Origin: JADGQM01 sp964441945 | Lineage (GTDB): Bacteria; Desulfobacterota; Syntrophobacteria; Syntrophobacterales; Syntrophobacteraceae | Assembly: GCA_964441945.1 (NCBI GenBank) | Contig: CAYTWB010000009.1 | Location: forward strand, 7,287-71,286 | Length of the DNA stretch: 64,000 nt | Direction of reading: 5' to 3' | Shown: positions 16,105 to 25,046 of the stretch, in pieces | Layout of the letters: every line of letters starts with the position of its first letter | How positions within the stretch are numbered: position 1 is the stretch's first letter | Made by a program: the position numbers and the translations under genes | The notes under the pieces: generated by a model | What the model saw: only the letters and a program-made list of their open reading frames with translations | What the model was told of the DNA's origin: nothing | Databases searched by the model: none

Positions 16105-17142
16105 ATGCTGCGGGTAGCCATAGCGGGCGCTTCCGGATACACGGGTTTTGAGCTGATCCGTATCCTGAGTCACCATCCTCAGGTTGAACTCACAACCATT
16201 ACCTCACGGGTGCAGGCCGGCCAGCGGCTGGACGCCTTTTATCCGGCCATGAAGGGGCATTGTGAGCTGGTGTTTGAAAACACCACTCCGGAGGTCCTGA
16301 CGGCTAACGCCGACCTGGTCTTCACCGCCCTGCCCCACCAGGCCGCAATGGACTTTGTCCCCAATCTCCTGGAACGGGGCGTTAAGGTGATTGATCTCAG
16401 CGCCGACTATCGCCTTAAAGATCCCCTTGTCTACGAAGCCTGGTATCAACCGCATAAAACACCAGAGCTTCTCGCACAGGCCGTCTATGGACTGCCCGAG
16501 CTCCATCGTCAACGGATCCGGCCAGCTCGACTGGTGGCCAACCCCGGCTGTTATCCAACGAGCATCATTCTCCCTTCGGCACCACTCCTTCAAAAGGCTT
16601 TGATCGACCCTAAGACCTTGATCGCCGATTCCAAGTCGGGAGTAACGGGTGCGGGACGCGGGGTCTCTTTGGCAGTGCATTTTTGCGAGGTGAGCGATAG
16701 CTTCAAGGCCTATAAGGTCGCAGAGCACCGTCACACACCTGAAATCGAACAGGAGTTGAGCGGCCTGGCCGGAGAACCGGTATGCCTGACCTTTACCCCC
16801 CACCTGGTTCCCATGAGTCGAGGAATCCTGAGCACCGTGTATGCCACGCTGAGGGATGAAGTCACATTGGACCGGATTGATGAGGCCTTCGCATCCTTTT
16901 ATCGGGATGCACCCTTCGTTCGGCTCTGTGGTCGAGGAGAGCTTCCCACCACCCTCCAGGTGCGCGGCAGCAACTACTGCGATATCGGCTGGCGGGTGGA
17001 TGAGCGAAACAGGCGGTTGATCGTCGTATCGGTGATCGACAACCTGACTCGTGGAGCATCCGGCCAGGCAGTGTGCAATATGAACCTGATGAGTGGGATG
17101 CCGGAAGAGCTCGGGCTGGACTATGCACCGTGGCAACCGTAA
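16105..17142 (+). CDS. argC: N-acetyl-gamma-glutamyl-phosphate reductase
   Basis: Third enzyme of arginine biosynthesis: NADPH-dependent reduction of N-acetylglutamyl phosphate to the semialdehyde. 345 aa, normal for the long-type ArgC. The Rossmann glycine motif GASGYTG is at 8-14, the catalytic cysteine is Cys149 in ANPGCYPTS, and the substrate-binding SGVTGAGRG follows near 188-196. HRHTPEIEQEL carries the active-site histidine. ATG 16105 is the only good start. The truA gene begins immediately afterwards, so the two are probably co-transcribed. Confidence 0.96.
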   Translation: MLRVAIAGASGYTGFELIRILSHHPQVELTTITSRVQAGQRLDAFYPAMKGHCELVFENTTPEVLTANADLVFTALPHQAAMDFVPNLLERGVKVIDLSADYRLKDPLVYEAWYQPHKTPELLAQAVYGLPELHRQRIRPARLVANPGCYPTSIILPSAPLLQKALIDPKTLIADSKSGVTGAGRGVSLAVHFCEVSDSFKAYKVAEHRHTPEIEQELSGLAGEPVCLTFTPHLVPMSRGILSTVYATLRDEVTLDRIDEAFASFYRDAPFVRLCGRGELPTTLQVRGSNYCDIGWRVDERNRRLIVVSVIDNLTRGASGQAVCNMNLMSGMPEELGLDYAPWQP

Positions 17143-17166
17143 TTGGCAGTGAAACCCGGAACAGAG

Positions 17167-17925
17167 ATGAAGCGCAATTTCAAACTGACCCTGGAGTACG
17201 ACGGTTCCTCTTACCATGGCTGGCAGCGCCAGCAGGGCGTCCTGACGATCCAGGAGGTACTGGAGTCCCGGTTGGAGATCATTCTTGGGGGCCCCATCAG
17301 AACACGGGCTTCAGGCAGGACCGATGCCGGAGTGCATGCTAGGGGCCAGGTGGTCAGCTTCTACGGTCACACCTCTCTTAAGCCTGAGGAGATACAACGG
17401 GGACTCAACAGTCTCCTCCCATCCGATATCGTCATACTGCAGGTGGAGGAAGTAGCCCATGCCTTTCATGCCCGCTTTTCTGCAGCCACCAAGACGTATG
17501 AGTACTGTATTTTGAATCGGCCGACCCCCTCTGCCCTCGAAAGGCACTTTGTGTGGCACATTCGCAAACCGCTGGAGTGGGCACCAATGGCCGAATGCCT
17601 GGTGAGTATCCTGGGCCTCAATGATTTTTCCGCTTTTATGGCCGCGGGCTCACCGGTAACCTCCACCGAACGCTGCATCCACCGGGCCGCTCTCGAAGCC
17701 CCGGATGAACACCATCTGGTTTTTCGCTTTGAAGCGAACGGGTTTTTGAGGCATATGGTTCGAAACCTTGTCGGTACGCTGGTCGACGTGGGCAAAGGCA
17801 GACTGATGCCGGCGGACTTTAGGAACATTCTCGCCGGCAGGGACCGGCGTCAGGCGGGGATGACCGCACCCGCCCGTGGACTGTGCCTGGTTTCGGTTCG
17901 GTATGATGAATCTGCCGGACCCTGA
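17167..17925 (+). CDS. truA: tRNA pseudouridine(38-40) synthase
   Basis: Isomerises uridines 38-40 in the anticodon arm of many tRNAs. 252 aa. The catalytic aspartate is Asp53 in ASGRTDAGVHA (48-58); the preceding YDGSSYHGWQRQ and the later YEYCIL and FLRHMVRNLVGTL motifs are diagnostic for TruA. I chose ATG 17167 (GGAACAGAG upstream); a TTG at 17143 directly abutting the argC stop would add 8 residues. It closes the argC-truA pair, 20 bases before the aminotransferase. Confidence 0.95.
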   Translation: MKRNFKLTLEYDGSSYHGWQRQQGVLTIQEVLESRLEIILGGPIRTRASGRTDAGVHARGQVVSFYGHTSLKPEEIQRGLNSLLPSDIVILQVEEVAHAFHARFSAATKTYEYCILNRPTPSALERHFVWHIRKPLEWAPMAECLVSILGLNDFSAFMAAGSPVTSTERCIHRAALEAPDEHHLVFRFEANGFLRHMVRNLVGTLVDVGKGRLMPADFRNILAGRDRRQAGMTAPARGLCLVSVRYDESAGP

Positions 17926-17945
17926 TTAGAGGAGATGATTTATCG

Positions 17946-19148
17946 ATGAAAGTGGCTCAACGGCTGTCGCAGATCAGTCCATCAGCAACCCTGAGCATCA
18001 ACGCCAAAGCGAAGGCTCTGAAAAAACAGGGAGTGCGTGTTATCAACTTTTGCGTGGGTGAGCCTGATTTCGACACCCCACAGCATATTCGAGAGGCCGC
18101 CATCCAGGCCATGCAGGAGGGTCAGACCCGCTACACCGCAGTCAGCGGGATCGATGAGCTCAAGGATGCGGTGATCCAGGTGATTCACGATGACTATGGG
18201 CTTTCGTATCACCGTGAGAATGTCCTGGTTTCATGCGGCGGCAAGCATGCCCTCTACAACCTTTTTCAAGCCACTCTGGACCCGGGAGACGAGGTCGTCA
18301 TCCCGGTCCCGAGCTGGGTTTCCTATCCGGACATGGTGGCACTGTCCGGCGGCAAGCCGGTTTTTGTTCCATGCTCTGAGGCAAACGGCTTCAAACTGCA
18401 AGCGGAACAACTCGATCAGGCTATCACTCAAAATACACGCCTGCTCATCTTAAACAGTCCATCCAACCCCTCCGGGGTGCATTACTGTCGAGCCGAGCTC
18501 GAATCACTTGAAAAGGTGCTTCTTCGCCATAAGCACGTGAACATCGTTTCAGACGACATCTACTACCGGATTCTCTTCACCGGCCATGAATGGATCAGCC
18601 TCCCGATGCTGAATCCGGAACTGCGGGAGCGCACCTTCATCATCAACGGGGTGAGCAAGACGTACTGCATGACCGGCTGGCGGATTGGCTACCTGATTGG
18701 GAATTCCAAGGTAGTGAAAGCCGCTGCCGATATTCAGAGCCAATGCACGAGCAACCCGACGACGTTTGCGCAATTCGCAAGCATTGCGGCATTGCGTGGT
18801 GACCAACAGGTGGCCAGAGATATGGTCCAGGTTTTTGAGCAGCGTTGCCGCTACGTGGTCAATCGACTGGCGGAGTTGCCGGGAGTCACCTGCCCGACAC
18901 CGGCCGGAGCTTTCTATGTTTTCCCGAATTGCAGCGCCTATTACGGCAAGAAGGGTCCTTCGACCCCCATCAATTCTTCCTGGGACCTCGCTGAGTACCT
19001 GATGGAAAAAGCTCACCTTGCAGTCGTACCCGGTGCCGCTTTCAGGGATGATCGCTGTGTGCGGATTTCTTATGCCGTGAGCATGGAAGAGCTCGAGGAA
19101 GGATTTGATCGCCTGGCGAAAGCCCTCCAAGCCTTGTCACAAAGATGA
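17946..19148 (+). CDS. Aspartate-type aminotransferase (class I)
   Basis: Pyridoxal-phosphate aminotransferase of fold type I, subgroup I-gamma, 400 aa. Features: N-terminal INFCVGEPDFDTP at 33-45, the NSPSNPSG substrate/PLP loop at 170-177, DDIYYRI at 203-209, the PLP lysine Lys238 in NGVSKTYCMTGWRIGY, and the C-terminal RISYA arginine that binds the alpha-carboxylate. The most likely substrate is aspartate (oxaloacetate formation), as in the AspB/thermophile AspC group, but aromatic or prephenate specificity is possible for this subgroup. ATG 17946 has GAGGAGATGATTTATCG upstream. Converges on the minus-strand ferredoxin-like gene. Confidence 0.88.
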   Translation: MKVAQRLSQISPSATLSINAKAKALKKQGVRVINFCVGEPDFDTPQHIREAAIQAMQEGQTRYTAVSGIDELKDAVIQVIHDDYGLSYHRENVLVSCGGKHALYNLFQATLDPGDEVVIPVPSWVSYPDMVALSGGKPVFVPCSEANGFKLQAEQLDQAITQNTRLLILNSPSNPSGVHYCRAELESLEKVLLRHKHVNIVSDDIYYRILFTGHEWISLPMLNPELRERTFIINGVSKTYCMTGWRIGYLIGNSKVVKAAADIQSQCTSNPTTFAQFASIAALRGDQQVARDMVQVFEQRCRYVVNRLAELPGVTCPTPAGAFYVFPNCSAYYGKKGPSTPINSSWDLAEYLMEKAHLAVVPGAAFRDDRCVRISYAVSMEELEEGFDRLAKALQALSQR

Positions 19149-19182
19149 ACTTTACAGTCAGGGCGGCCATGGCGGATGGCAA

Positions 19183-19217
19183 CCTCCAGGTGATGGGGTC
19201 CAGTCTTCACCTGGAGG
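19183..19217. terminator. Bidirectional hairpin between convergent genes
   Basis: CCTCCAGGTGA (19183-19193) and TCACCTGGAGG (19207-19217) form a perfect 11-bp stem in the 83-base gap between the aminotransferase and the ferredoxin-like gene. There is no clear T tract on either side. Confidence 0.5.
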
Positions 19218-19231
19218 GTGCGCCGGTTGAT

Positions 19232-19981
19232 CTAGGCCGCTGGCTTCTTCCGATCGAGGATACTCCCTCGGACCCCGATGATAACCACCTCTATCGGGAC
19301 ATCTTTACCCGCCTGAGCCATAGCTTTTCTTACGATCTCCGCCAAAACGGAACAACAGTGAACTTCCATAATCAAGACGGTGACACTCCTGATAAAGGCG
19401 ACCCTGAAAATCTCCACAAACTTCCTGGCAAGCTGTGAGACATCATCACACTTTGGGCAGCCGATAAGCAGGGTTTTCCCCTGCAGAAAGCCGCAATGAA
19501 AATTGCCGAAGGCAGCCGCCGTACAGTCTGCCGCGACAAGGAGATTGGCTCCTTTCAGGAAGTGCGCGCTCACCGGTACCAGCCGGATTTTCACCGGCCA
19601 GTTGGAGAGAACGGAGACCGCGGATTCGTGCGCAATGGCGGGGGAGCCGGTTTCACCGGAGGGTTCAAACTGCTGGATACGGCTTGAAGGACATCGCAGG
19701 TGAGGACCGGCATCGAGTGTTTCCCCCTGTTTTTGCGTTTGCCCCAGATGCTGTTCGACCGCTTCAGGGTCGAATTCGGCGGCTTCACGCTCGACGATCC
19801 GCAGAGCACCTTGCGGACATTCTCCGATACAGGCCCCAAGACCATCACAATAGGAATCCTTCACCAGACGGGCCTTGCCGTCCACAATTGCAACAGCCCC
19901 CTCGGCACAGGCCAGGACACACTTCCCGCAACCATCGCATCGTTCTTCATCAATCTCGATTATTTTTCGGATCGTTTTCAT
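19232..19981 (-). CDS. 4Fe-4S ferredoxin-type protein with C-terminal cysteine domain
   Basis: A 249-aa redox protein. The N-terminal 60 residues hold two iron-sulfur motifs: CDGCGKCVLAC (Cys15, 18, 21, 25) and CDGLGACIGECP (Cys45, 51, 55), the second having the CxxxxxCxxxCP spacing found in a family of anaerobe ferredoxins. The rest (about 100-249) contains a GCPKCDD and an HCC motif that could bind another metal or participate in electron transfer. Start chosen at the ATG with GGAGCG upstream rather than the ATG four codons earlier. It is 29 bases after the HD-domain gene and, with hcp, makes a likely three-gene unit, so it is a candidate electron donor for Hcp; that role is inferred. Confidence 0.8.
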   Translation of the reverse strand: MKTIRKIIEIDEERCDGCGKCVLACAEGAVAIVDGKARLVKDSYCDGLGACIGECPQGALRIVEREAAEFDPEAVEQHLGQTQKQGETLDAGPHLRCPSSRIQQFEPSGETGSPAIAHESAVSVLSNWPVKIRLVPVSAHFLKGANLLVAADCTAAAFGNFHCGFLQGKTLLIGCPKCDDVSQLARKFVEIFRVAFIRSVTVLIMEVHCCSVLAEIVRKAMAQAGKDVPIEVVIIGVRGSILDRKKPAA

Positions 19982-20010
19982 ATTCCGCTCCAAAATACTG
20001 CCGCCCCGCG

Positions 20011-20739
20011 TCAGACTCCAAGAACGGCCCTGGCCAGTTTTTTACCCGCCTCGGTTAAAAGGCTACGCTCAATCCGTTTCGCCAGTTTCTCCGGATCAAT
20101 GGGATGCTCCTTCAGATCGTCCTGGAGATTGACAGTGAAATCCGCATCGTAGAGGCATTTGAAATTGAGGGTTTCAGGGTCTCTTGGATGGTGATGGTGG
20201 CCGACAATGTCGCAAACCTCCTCGATCAGCTCCTGCCTGGCGCCAAGCCTGGTCAGAATCTCCCGGGCAATGGGCGGGCCTTCATCTTCCTGATAACGGG
20301 CCGCACTACTATCATATTTTCGTTCTGCTTCCTTAATGCCGATATCATGCAGATAGGCGGCGGAGAGGACCACTGCGGGGTCCCCGCCTTCAGCCTTGAC
20401 AATCTGTTCGCTGTAGCGGGCCACTCTGGCGGCGTGCGCAATGCGTTTGAAATCGCGGTCGAAGTAGCGCTTCATCTCGACCGCAACCCGATCCTTCATC
20501 AGATTGTCCCGCTGCGCCACCAGTTCGGGCGGGAGGTCTCCCAGGCACTGCTGGGCATACTTGCAGTAAGCCGCGCATCCAAAGTCCATCTTCGGGTTGA
20601 CGAACTTGTTCCCACAATTCTTGCATTTCCTGCTGGGTTCATCTTTGAAGAATTCCACCAGATGCCCGCACTGCGGGCACTCAGCCTCAAAAATGGCGTC
20701 CGCTTCCCAATAGCGGCTGTCTTGTCCAGGACACCTCAT
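20011..20739 (-). CDS. HD-domain protein with N-terminal zinc ribbon
   Basis: A 242-aa protein. Cys21/24 and Cys39/42 form a zinc ribbon, followed by CAAYCKYAQQC (Cys55, 59, 65), then an HD hydrolase domain from about 95: His102, HDIG at 131-134, HHHH at 181-184 and Asp198/Asp200. HD proteins of this type are metal-dependent phosphohydrolases, often on nucleotides; the substrate is unknown. ATG at 20739 follows a strong GGAGGGAAAGC; earlier in-frame starts lack one. It lies between hcp (75 bases upstream) and the ferredoxin-like gene, an association I have no established explanation for. Confidence 0.82.
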   Translation of the reverse strand: MRCPGQDSRYWEADAIFEAECPQCGHLVEFFKDEPSRKCKNCGNKFVNPKMDFGCAAYCKYAQQCLGDLPPELVAQRDNLMKDRVAVEMKRYFDRDFKRIAHAARVARYSEQIVKAEGGDPAVVLSAAYLHDIGIKEAERKYDSSAARYQEDEGPPIAREILTRLGARQELIEEVCDIVGHHHHPRDPETLNFKCLYDADFTVNLQDDLKEHPIDPEKLAKRIERSLLTEAGKKLARAVLGV

Positions 20740-20814
20740 GCTTTCCCTCCACATACACCCAATCAGATATTCTGTGGTGCAGCACTCAGGATACACCCCT
20801 TTCGCAACGGGCCT

Positions 20815-22442
20815 CTAGCCCAGAATGTCCTTCAGGTCCGCATCCGGCGTGCTGATCGGTTTGATGTTGAAGTTCTTCACCAGGACATCGAGCACGCCGG
20901 GTGAAGTGAATGCCGGCAGTGACGGGCCGAGCCGAATATTCTTGATGCCGAGCGCCAACAAGGTGAGCAGAATGGCCACTGCTTTTTGCTCATACCAGGA
21001 AAGAATCAATGAAAGCGGAAGATCGTTTACGCCCACATTGAAGGCTTTGGCGAGGGCAACAGCAACCTGGATGGCCGAGTAGGCGTCGTTGCACTGGCCC
21101 ATGTCCATGAGCCTCGGAAGGCCGCCGATGGTTCCCAGGTCCTTGTCAAAGAAGCGGAACTTGCCGCATGCGAGGGTCAAAACCACGCAGTCTTTGGGGA
21201 CCTTTTCCACAAATTCGGTGTAGTAGTTCCGACCGGGTTTTGCCCCATCACAGCCGGCCACCAGAAAGAAATGCCTGATGTCCTTGTTCTTAACCGCCTC
21301 AATAACCTGGTCGGCCACGCCCAGAACAGTGTTCCTCCCAAAGCCGACCATGACTTCTTTCCCACCGGTGTCTTCAGGAAATCCCGGGAGAGCAAGGGCC
21401 TTCTCGATCAGCGGTGTGAAATCCCGGCTGGCAATATGAGGCACGTTGGGCCACCCTACCAGCCCCGTGGTAAAGATATTGCCGGCATAGGCCGCTTGCG
21501 GCCTTTGGATGCAGTTTGTGGTCATGAGAATGACTCCGGGAAAAGCGGAGAACTCCTTCTGCTGATTCTGCCAGGCGGTCCCGTAATGGCCGTAAAAGTG
21601 AGCATACTTCTTCAGACCGGGATAGCCGTGAGTGGGCAACATCTCCCCGTGTGTATAGACCGTAATCCCTTTTCCTTCTGTTTGTTTCAGGAGCGCTTCG
21701 AGGTCCTTCAGATCGTGACCCGAAACGAGAATGGCCTTCCCCTTCTTTGCCCCCAGAGGCACCTTCGTCGGCACGGGATGCCCATAGGCGGAGGTGTTGG
21801 CCAGATCGAGCAACTCCATTGTGCGCAGATTCACTTCGCCGCACTTCAGGACCAGGCCCAGCCAGTCATTCAAAGTGTGGTCTTTGCGCAGCATTGCAGC
21901 CAGTCCCTCGTGTAGAAATGCATAGACAGCGTCATCTTCCCGGCCCAGGACCTGAGCATGGTCCGCATAGGCGGCAATGCCTTTCATCCCGAATAGCAGA
22001 GTGTGTTGCAAAGACAGAATATCCGGATCGATTGTGGGGTCGGACTTCAGGCCGACCTTCTCGCCTTGGGCGACCAGACCTGACAGTGAGGTTTCAGGCT
22101 TGAAAGCCGCTGCTTCTTCGTCAAAATCCACTTTGCCTCCGGCTGCCCTCACTTTTTCCTTGATCGTTTCCCTCAGGGCACCGCCCTGTTGACAAGCAGG
22201 ATGAAACGTTCGGGATCGAAGTTCACATTCGTCAGGGTGGAAAAGAGGGCTTCAGCGGTGAAAACGTTGACTTCGGGATCAGTCACCCCTGCTTTTCTGC
22301 CCTCGACTGAGCACAGCGCAAGACCCTGCAGGGCATAAACCAGTAGATCCTGGAGCGCCGCCACCTCGTGAGGTTTGCCGCAGACACCGATTTTGATGCA
22401 GCCTTCGCCCTTTGCCGTCTGTTCACATTGATAACAAAACAT
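20815..22442 (-). pseudogene. hcp: Hydroxylamine reductase (hybrid-cluster protein), frameshifted
   Basis: Hcp reduces hydroxylamine or NO and is made under nitrosative stress. The reading frame is broken: an 89-aa N-terminal part (22173-22442) starting with CYQCEQTAKGEGC-IKIGVC, the anaerobe-type four-cysteine cluster, stops at a TGA at 22173; the remaining part continues in another frame from about 22176 to 20815 and holds the hybrid-cluster motifs NCIQRPQAAY, GCDGAKPGR, LACGKFRF and MGQCNDAYS. Restoring one base near 22177 (V-A-L-R instead of V-P-stop) gives about 542 aa, the normal length. Either a real single-base deletion or a sequencing error. ATG 22442 has AAGGGGAGAGATC upstream. Promoter lies opposite the Crp/Fnr gene. 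Confidence 0.87.
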
Positions 22443-22540
22443 GATCTCTCCCCTTTCTCTGATTGTTCTGCCGGTCACTCACCCGCCCGTGCCATGTCTT
22501 TCTTTCGGGTACCTTGTATCCTCAAACCTCGAAGGTGTCC

Positions 22541-22554
22541 TTGACCTGAATCAA
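22541..22554. promoter_or_regulatory. Fnr/HcpR-like operator
   Basis: TTGAC-CTGA-ATCAA matches the Fnr palindrome TTGAT-N4-ATCAA at 9 of 10 positions and also has the TTGAC half-site reported for HcpR. It sits 99 bases upstream of the hcp start. Confidence 0.6.
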
Positions 22555-22749
22555 GAATCGGGACCGTCTTGATTTTTTGGCAAAAATTCAGGCAGCAACC
22601 GTTCTGCGAATCCTTTGCGCAGCCTTGTTACCCGCAGAACTTCAAACCTGGGGCGTATTCACCCAAGCTAATGCTTCGAATGATCGTCTGCAACGGAGTC
22701 TTGTCAACTCAACTGCTATGCCCCATAATCCCTGTTCTATTTCGCTGTC

Positions 22750-22763
22750 TTGATTTGAATCCG
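22750..22763. promoter_or_regulatory. Second Fnr-like half-conserved operator
   Basis: TTGAT-TTGA-ATCCG matches the same palindrome at 8 of 10 positions, 40 bases before the Crp/Fnr gene start, where it could serve for autoregulation. Confidence 0.4.
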
Positions 22764-22803
22764 GAACCACGGGGATTTTAGGATCGTTCAAAGAGGAGAA
22801 GTC

Positions 22804-23523
22804 ATGGAGTTGACCACCTGGATCGCCGAGGTCCCACTCTTTGCGGGATTGCCTGCAGAGCAGCTCGATCGGATCACCGGCATTGTGGTCGATAAGAAGT
22901 ACGGGAAGGGGCAAACCCTTTTTCTGGAAGGCAGCAGAGCCGCCGGGTTCTACGTCGTTGTTTCAGGAAGGATCAAGATCTATAAGATCTCTCCGGAAGG
23001 CAAAGAGCAGATTCTCCACATCTTTGCCAAAGGGGAGCTCTTTGGTGAAGTTCCCATGTTTGCCGGAGGCAGCTATCCAGCCCATGCAGAAACGCTGGAA
23101 GCAACCCGGGTTTTGTTCTTTCCCAGAGAGGCATTCCTTCAGCTGTTGAGAAAAGAACCTTCCCTGGCATTGAACATGCTCGGCATTTTGTCCCAACGTT
23201 TGCGCCGTTTCACACACCTTATCGAGGACCTTTCGCTGAAAGAGGTACCGGGGAGACTGGCCGCCTATCTCTTGTATCTGAGCAACCGGCGAAAGGACTC
23301 GGATGCCTTTGAACTTGACATCACCAAAGCCCAGCTCGCCAGTTTCCTGGGAACTATCCCGGAGACACTTTCCCGCATTCTGTCGCGCATGAGTCAGCAG
23401 GGACTCATATGGGTAGAAGGCCGAAGAATCAGGCTGCTCAACCGCAACACACTGGAAAGCCTTGCTTCGGGAGAAAAGCTGCTCTCCCAGGGTACGGAGA
23501 ATCTCACGGATTCACCTTCTTGA
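22804..23523 (+). CDS. Crp/Fnr-family transcriptional regulator (HcpR-like)
   Basis: 239-aa regulator with an N-terminal cyclic-nucleotide-binding-type beta-roll (about 10-120) and a C-terminal winged helix-turn-helix (about 172-225), whose recognition helix contains IPETLSRILSRM (185-196). It has no N-terminal cysteine cluster, so it is not an oxygen-sensing Fnr; in HcpR proteins of sulfate reducers a heme in the beta-roll senses NO. Divergent placement from hcp with Fnr-type palindromes between them supports an HcpR-like role. ATG 22804 follows AAAGAGGAGAAGTC. The 3' end overlaps the convergent flavin reductase gene by 20 bases. Confidence 0.85.
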   Translation: MELTTWIAEVPLFAGLPAEQLDRITGIVVDKKYGKGQTLFLEGSRAAGFYVVVSGRIKIYKISPEGKEQILHIFAKGELFGEVPMFAGGSYPAHAETLEATRVLFFPREAFLQLLRKEPSLALNMLGILSQRLRRFTHLIEDLSLKEVPGRLAAYLLYLSNRRKDSDAFELDITKAQLASFLGTIPETLSRILSRMSQQGLIWVEGRRIRLLNRNTLESLASGEKLLSQGTENLTDSPS

Positions 23524-24085
23524 TCTCCCGACCAATACTGAAAGCACTGGCCAGGCTTTGACCAAAGGCGAAGTACTGTTTGTCTGCTCCGGTGCAGTAG
23601 ATGAGGGGGTTGATCTTCAGAACATCCGGTTCTCCGTTGGTGAGGCACTCCTCGGAAACATGGACTTCCTCGATCTGCCCGACCAGCAGGGTGTGACTGC
23701 CCAAATGCAGGGAGTGCATGAGTCTGCATTCGAGATTGACAGGGCACTGTTCAATCATGGGGGCCGTTTTCACCCGCCCGTAGAAGACATTGAAACCGCA
23801 GGCGGCCACCTTGTCCTCTCTGGAGCCGGTTTCAATACCGCAATAATCTGTTTCCTTCACGATGTCGGCCGAGGGTACATTTACAGAGAAGGTGCCGTTG
23901 TCTTTGATCCCTCTTAAGGTGAAACGATGATGCTGAAGCGCCACGGTGAGCATCGGTGGATTGCTGCACGCGATGCCGGCCCATGCCGCAGTCATGAAAT
24001 TCGGCTTCCCGCCGACGTCGGCTCCGATCAGGAAGGCCGGCATGGGATAGAGCAGTGTTCTCGGACCAAGCTGAGCTTTTTTCAT
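23504..24085 (-). CDS. Flavin reductase family protein (split-barrel FMN-binding)
   Basis: 193-aa protein with the FMN-binding split-barrel of flavin reductases and flavoredoxins. Features: start region PMPAFLIGADVGGKPNFMTAAW with the MTAAW flavin motif, CSNPPMLTVAL, RFTLRGIKDNGTFSVNVPS and the GSHTLLVGQIEEVHV strand near 130-144. The family transfers electrons from NAD(P)H or a partner to flavin; sulfate reducers use flavoredoxin in this way. Exact partners are unknown. It is 3 bases behind the SagB-type nitroreductase gene and overlaps the Crp/Fnr gene tail on the other strand. Confidence 0.85.
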   Translation of the reverse strand: MKKAQLGPRTLLYPMPAFLIGADVGGKPNFMTAAWAGIACSNPPMLTVALQHHRFTLRGIKDNGTFSVNVPSADIVKETDYCGIETGSREDKVAACGFNVFYGRVKTAPMIEQCPVNLECRLMHSLHLGSHTLLVGQIEEVHVSEECLTNGEPDVLKINPLIYCTGADKQYFAFGQSLASAFSIGREIKKVNP

Positions 24086-24087
24086 AA

Positions 24088-24780
24088 TCAGCGAATCCTC
24101 TTCCCAAAAGGTATCAGATAAAGGGGTGCTTCCGATCCCGGCAACGCCATCACCCTTTTCACGTCGTCATCGTAGAAAGCCCCGATCACGACAGTCCCAA
24201 GATCCAGGGAAACGGCCTGCAGGCAGACATTCTGAGCGGCGTGACCCGCTTCTATATGCACGTAGCGGATTCCACGGTCCCGATACTTCTGTGTGGTTCT
24301 TTCATGGACTGCGGTCAATACAAGGGATGCAGGTGCCTGTCTGAGAGCACTTTGGCCAAGCGCTGCATTGCTCAGTTCTGCCCGCCTGTCCCCATCCGCG
24401 ACCTTGATCAACTCGTGTCCCTGCGGTTTGTAGTGGTAAATTCCAGCGGTTAGTGAACTCACTTTTCCGGCGACCAGATAAACCTCGAGTGGATATAAGG
24501 CCCCTGCCGATGGCGCCGTCCGGTAGCGTGACGCGGCGGTGAGTCCCTGTGCAGACCAGAGGAGTTGTGAAACATCAGAAAGCGTCACGGGCTCATCCGC
24601 ATAATCCCGGATCGATCTCCTCTCCAGGAGCGCCTTTTCGACGGATACCGTGCCGTCCGTTCTCGGATCGGGAAGTTTAGTGGAATCAGGCCCAACGAAC
24701 TGTGGTCCGGCAGATGACACCGGCAACACCCCAACCAGTCCAATGAGTAGACTCAAAGCCAGGGCATTTGTGATCATCAT
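24088..24780 (-). CDS. Exported SagB/ThcOx-type nitroreductase
   Basis: A 230-aa flavin-dependent nitroreductase-fold protein of the SagB/ThcOx type, with a signal peptide (ALALSLLIGLVGVLPVSSA, cleaved near residue 24). Motifs: RRSIRDYADEPVTLSDVSQLLWSAQG near 54-79, APSAGALYPLEVYLV, and AQNVCLQAVSLDLGTVVIGAF, which hold the FMN site. Exported members of this subfamily are common in Deltaproteobacteria; substrate not known. The start is uncertain: a GTG four codons upstream overlaps the AGGGAGG ribosome-binding site, so ATG at 24780 (or the next codon) is preferred. Forms a pair with the downstream flavin reductase. Confidence 0.82.
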   Translation of the reverse strand: MMITNALALSLLIGLVGVLPVSSAGPQFVGPDSTKLPDPRTDGTVSVEKALLERRSIRDYADEPVTLSDVSQLLWSAQGLTAASRYRTAPSAGALYPLEVYLVAGKVSSLTAGIYHYKPQGHELIKVADGDRRAELSNAALGQSALRQAPASLVLTAVHERTTQKYRDRGIRYVHIEAGHAAQNVCLQAVSLDLGTVVIGAFYDDDVKRVMALPGSEAPLYLIPFGKRIR

Positions 24781-24994
24781 GATTCTTTTCACCTCCCTGT
24801 TACCCTTTTAAGCGCGCGATTCTTTGTCCCAACCCGGTTGATATCCACCCATTACCAATGGGGCCAAGGGCTTTGACGCTATTGTATCTCCCAAGCCAAG
24901 TCAAGAGACTTGTTCGAATATCCTGAAGCCCCTGCAGCGGCCTATAGTCAGTTCCTTCACGGGTTTACTCCATTCTCCACACGGATTTTCCTTC

Positions 24995-25023
24995 TTGACA
25001 CTTCAAGGGGGTGCATGTTAGGA
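24995..25023 (+). promoter_or_regulatory. Possible promoter of tRNA-Lys
   Basis: Perfect -35 TTGACA (24995-25000) followed after 17 bases by a weak TTAGGA -10, ending 23 bases before the tRNA. The poor -10 limits confidence. Confidence 0.4.
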
Positions 25024-25046
25024 AAGTGACCCTGCCCAGGCACGGT

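Larger units (their letters stand above)
22443..22803. promoter_or_regulatory. Divergent hcp / Crp-Fnr promoter region
   Basis: A 361-base intergenic region with no gene. It carries two Fnr-like palindromes, described separately, one nearer each gene. No clear sigma70 hexamer pair is visible. Confidence 0.6.
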
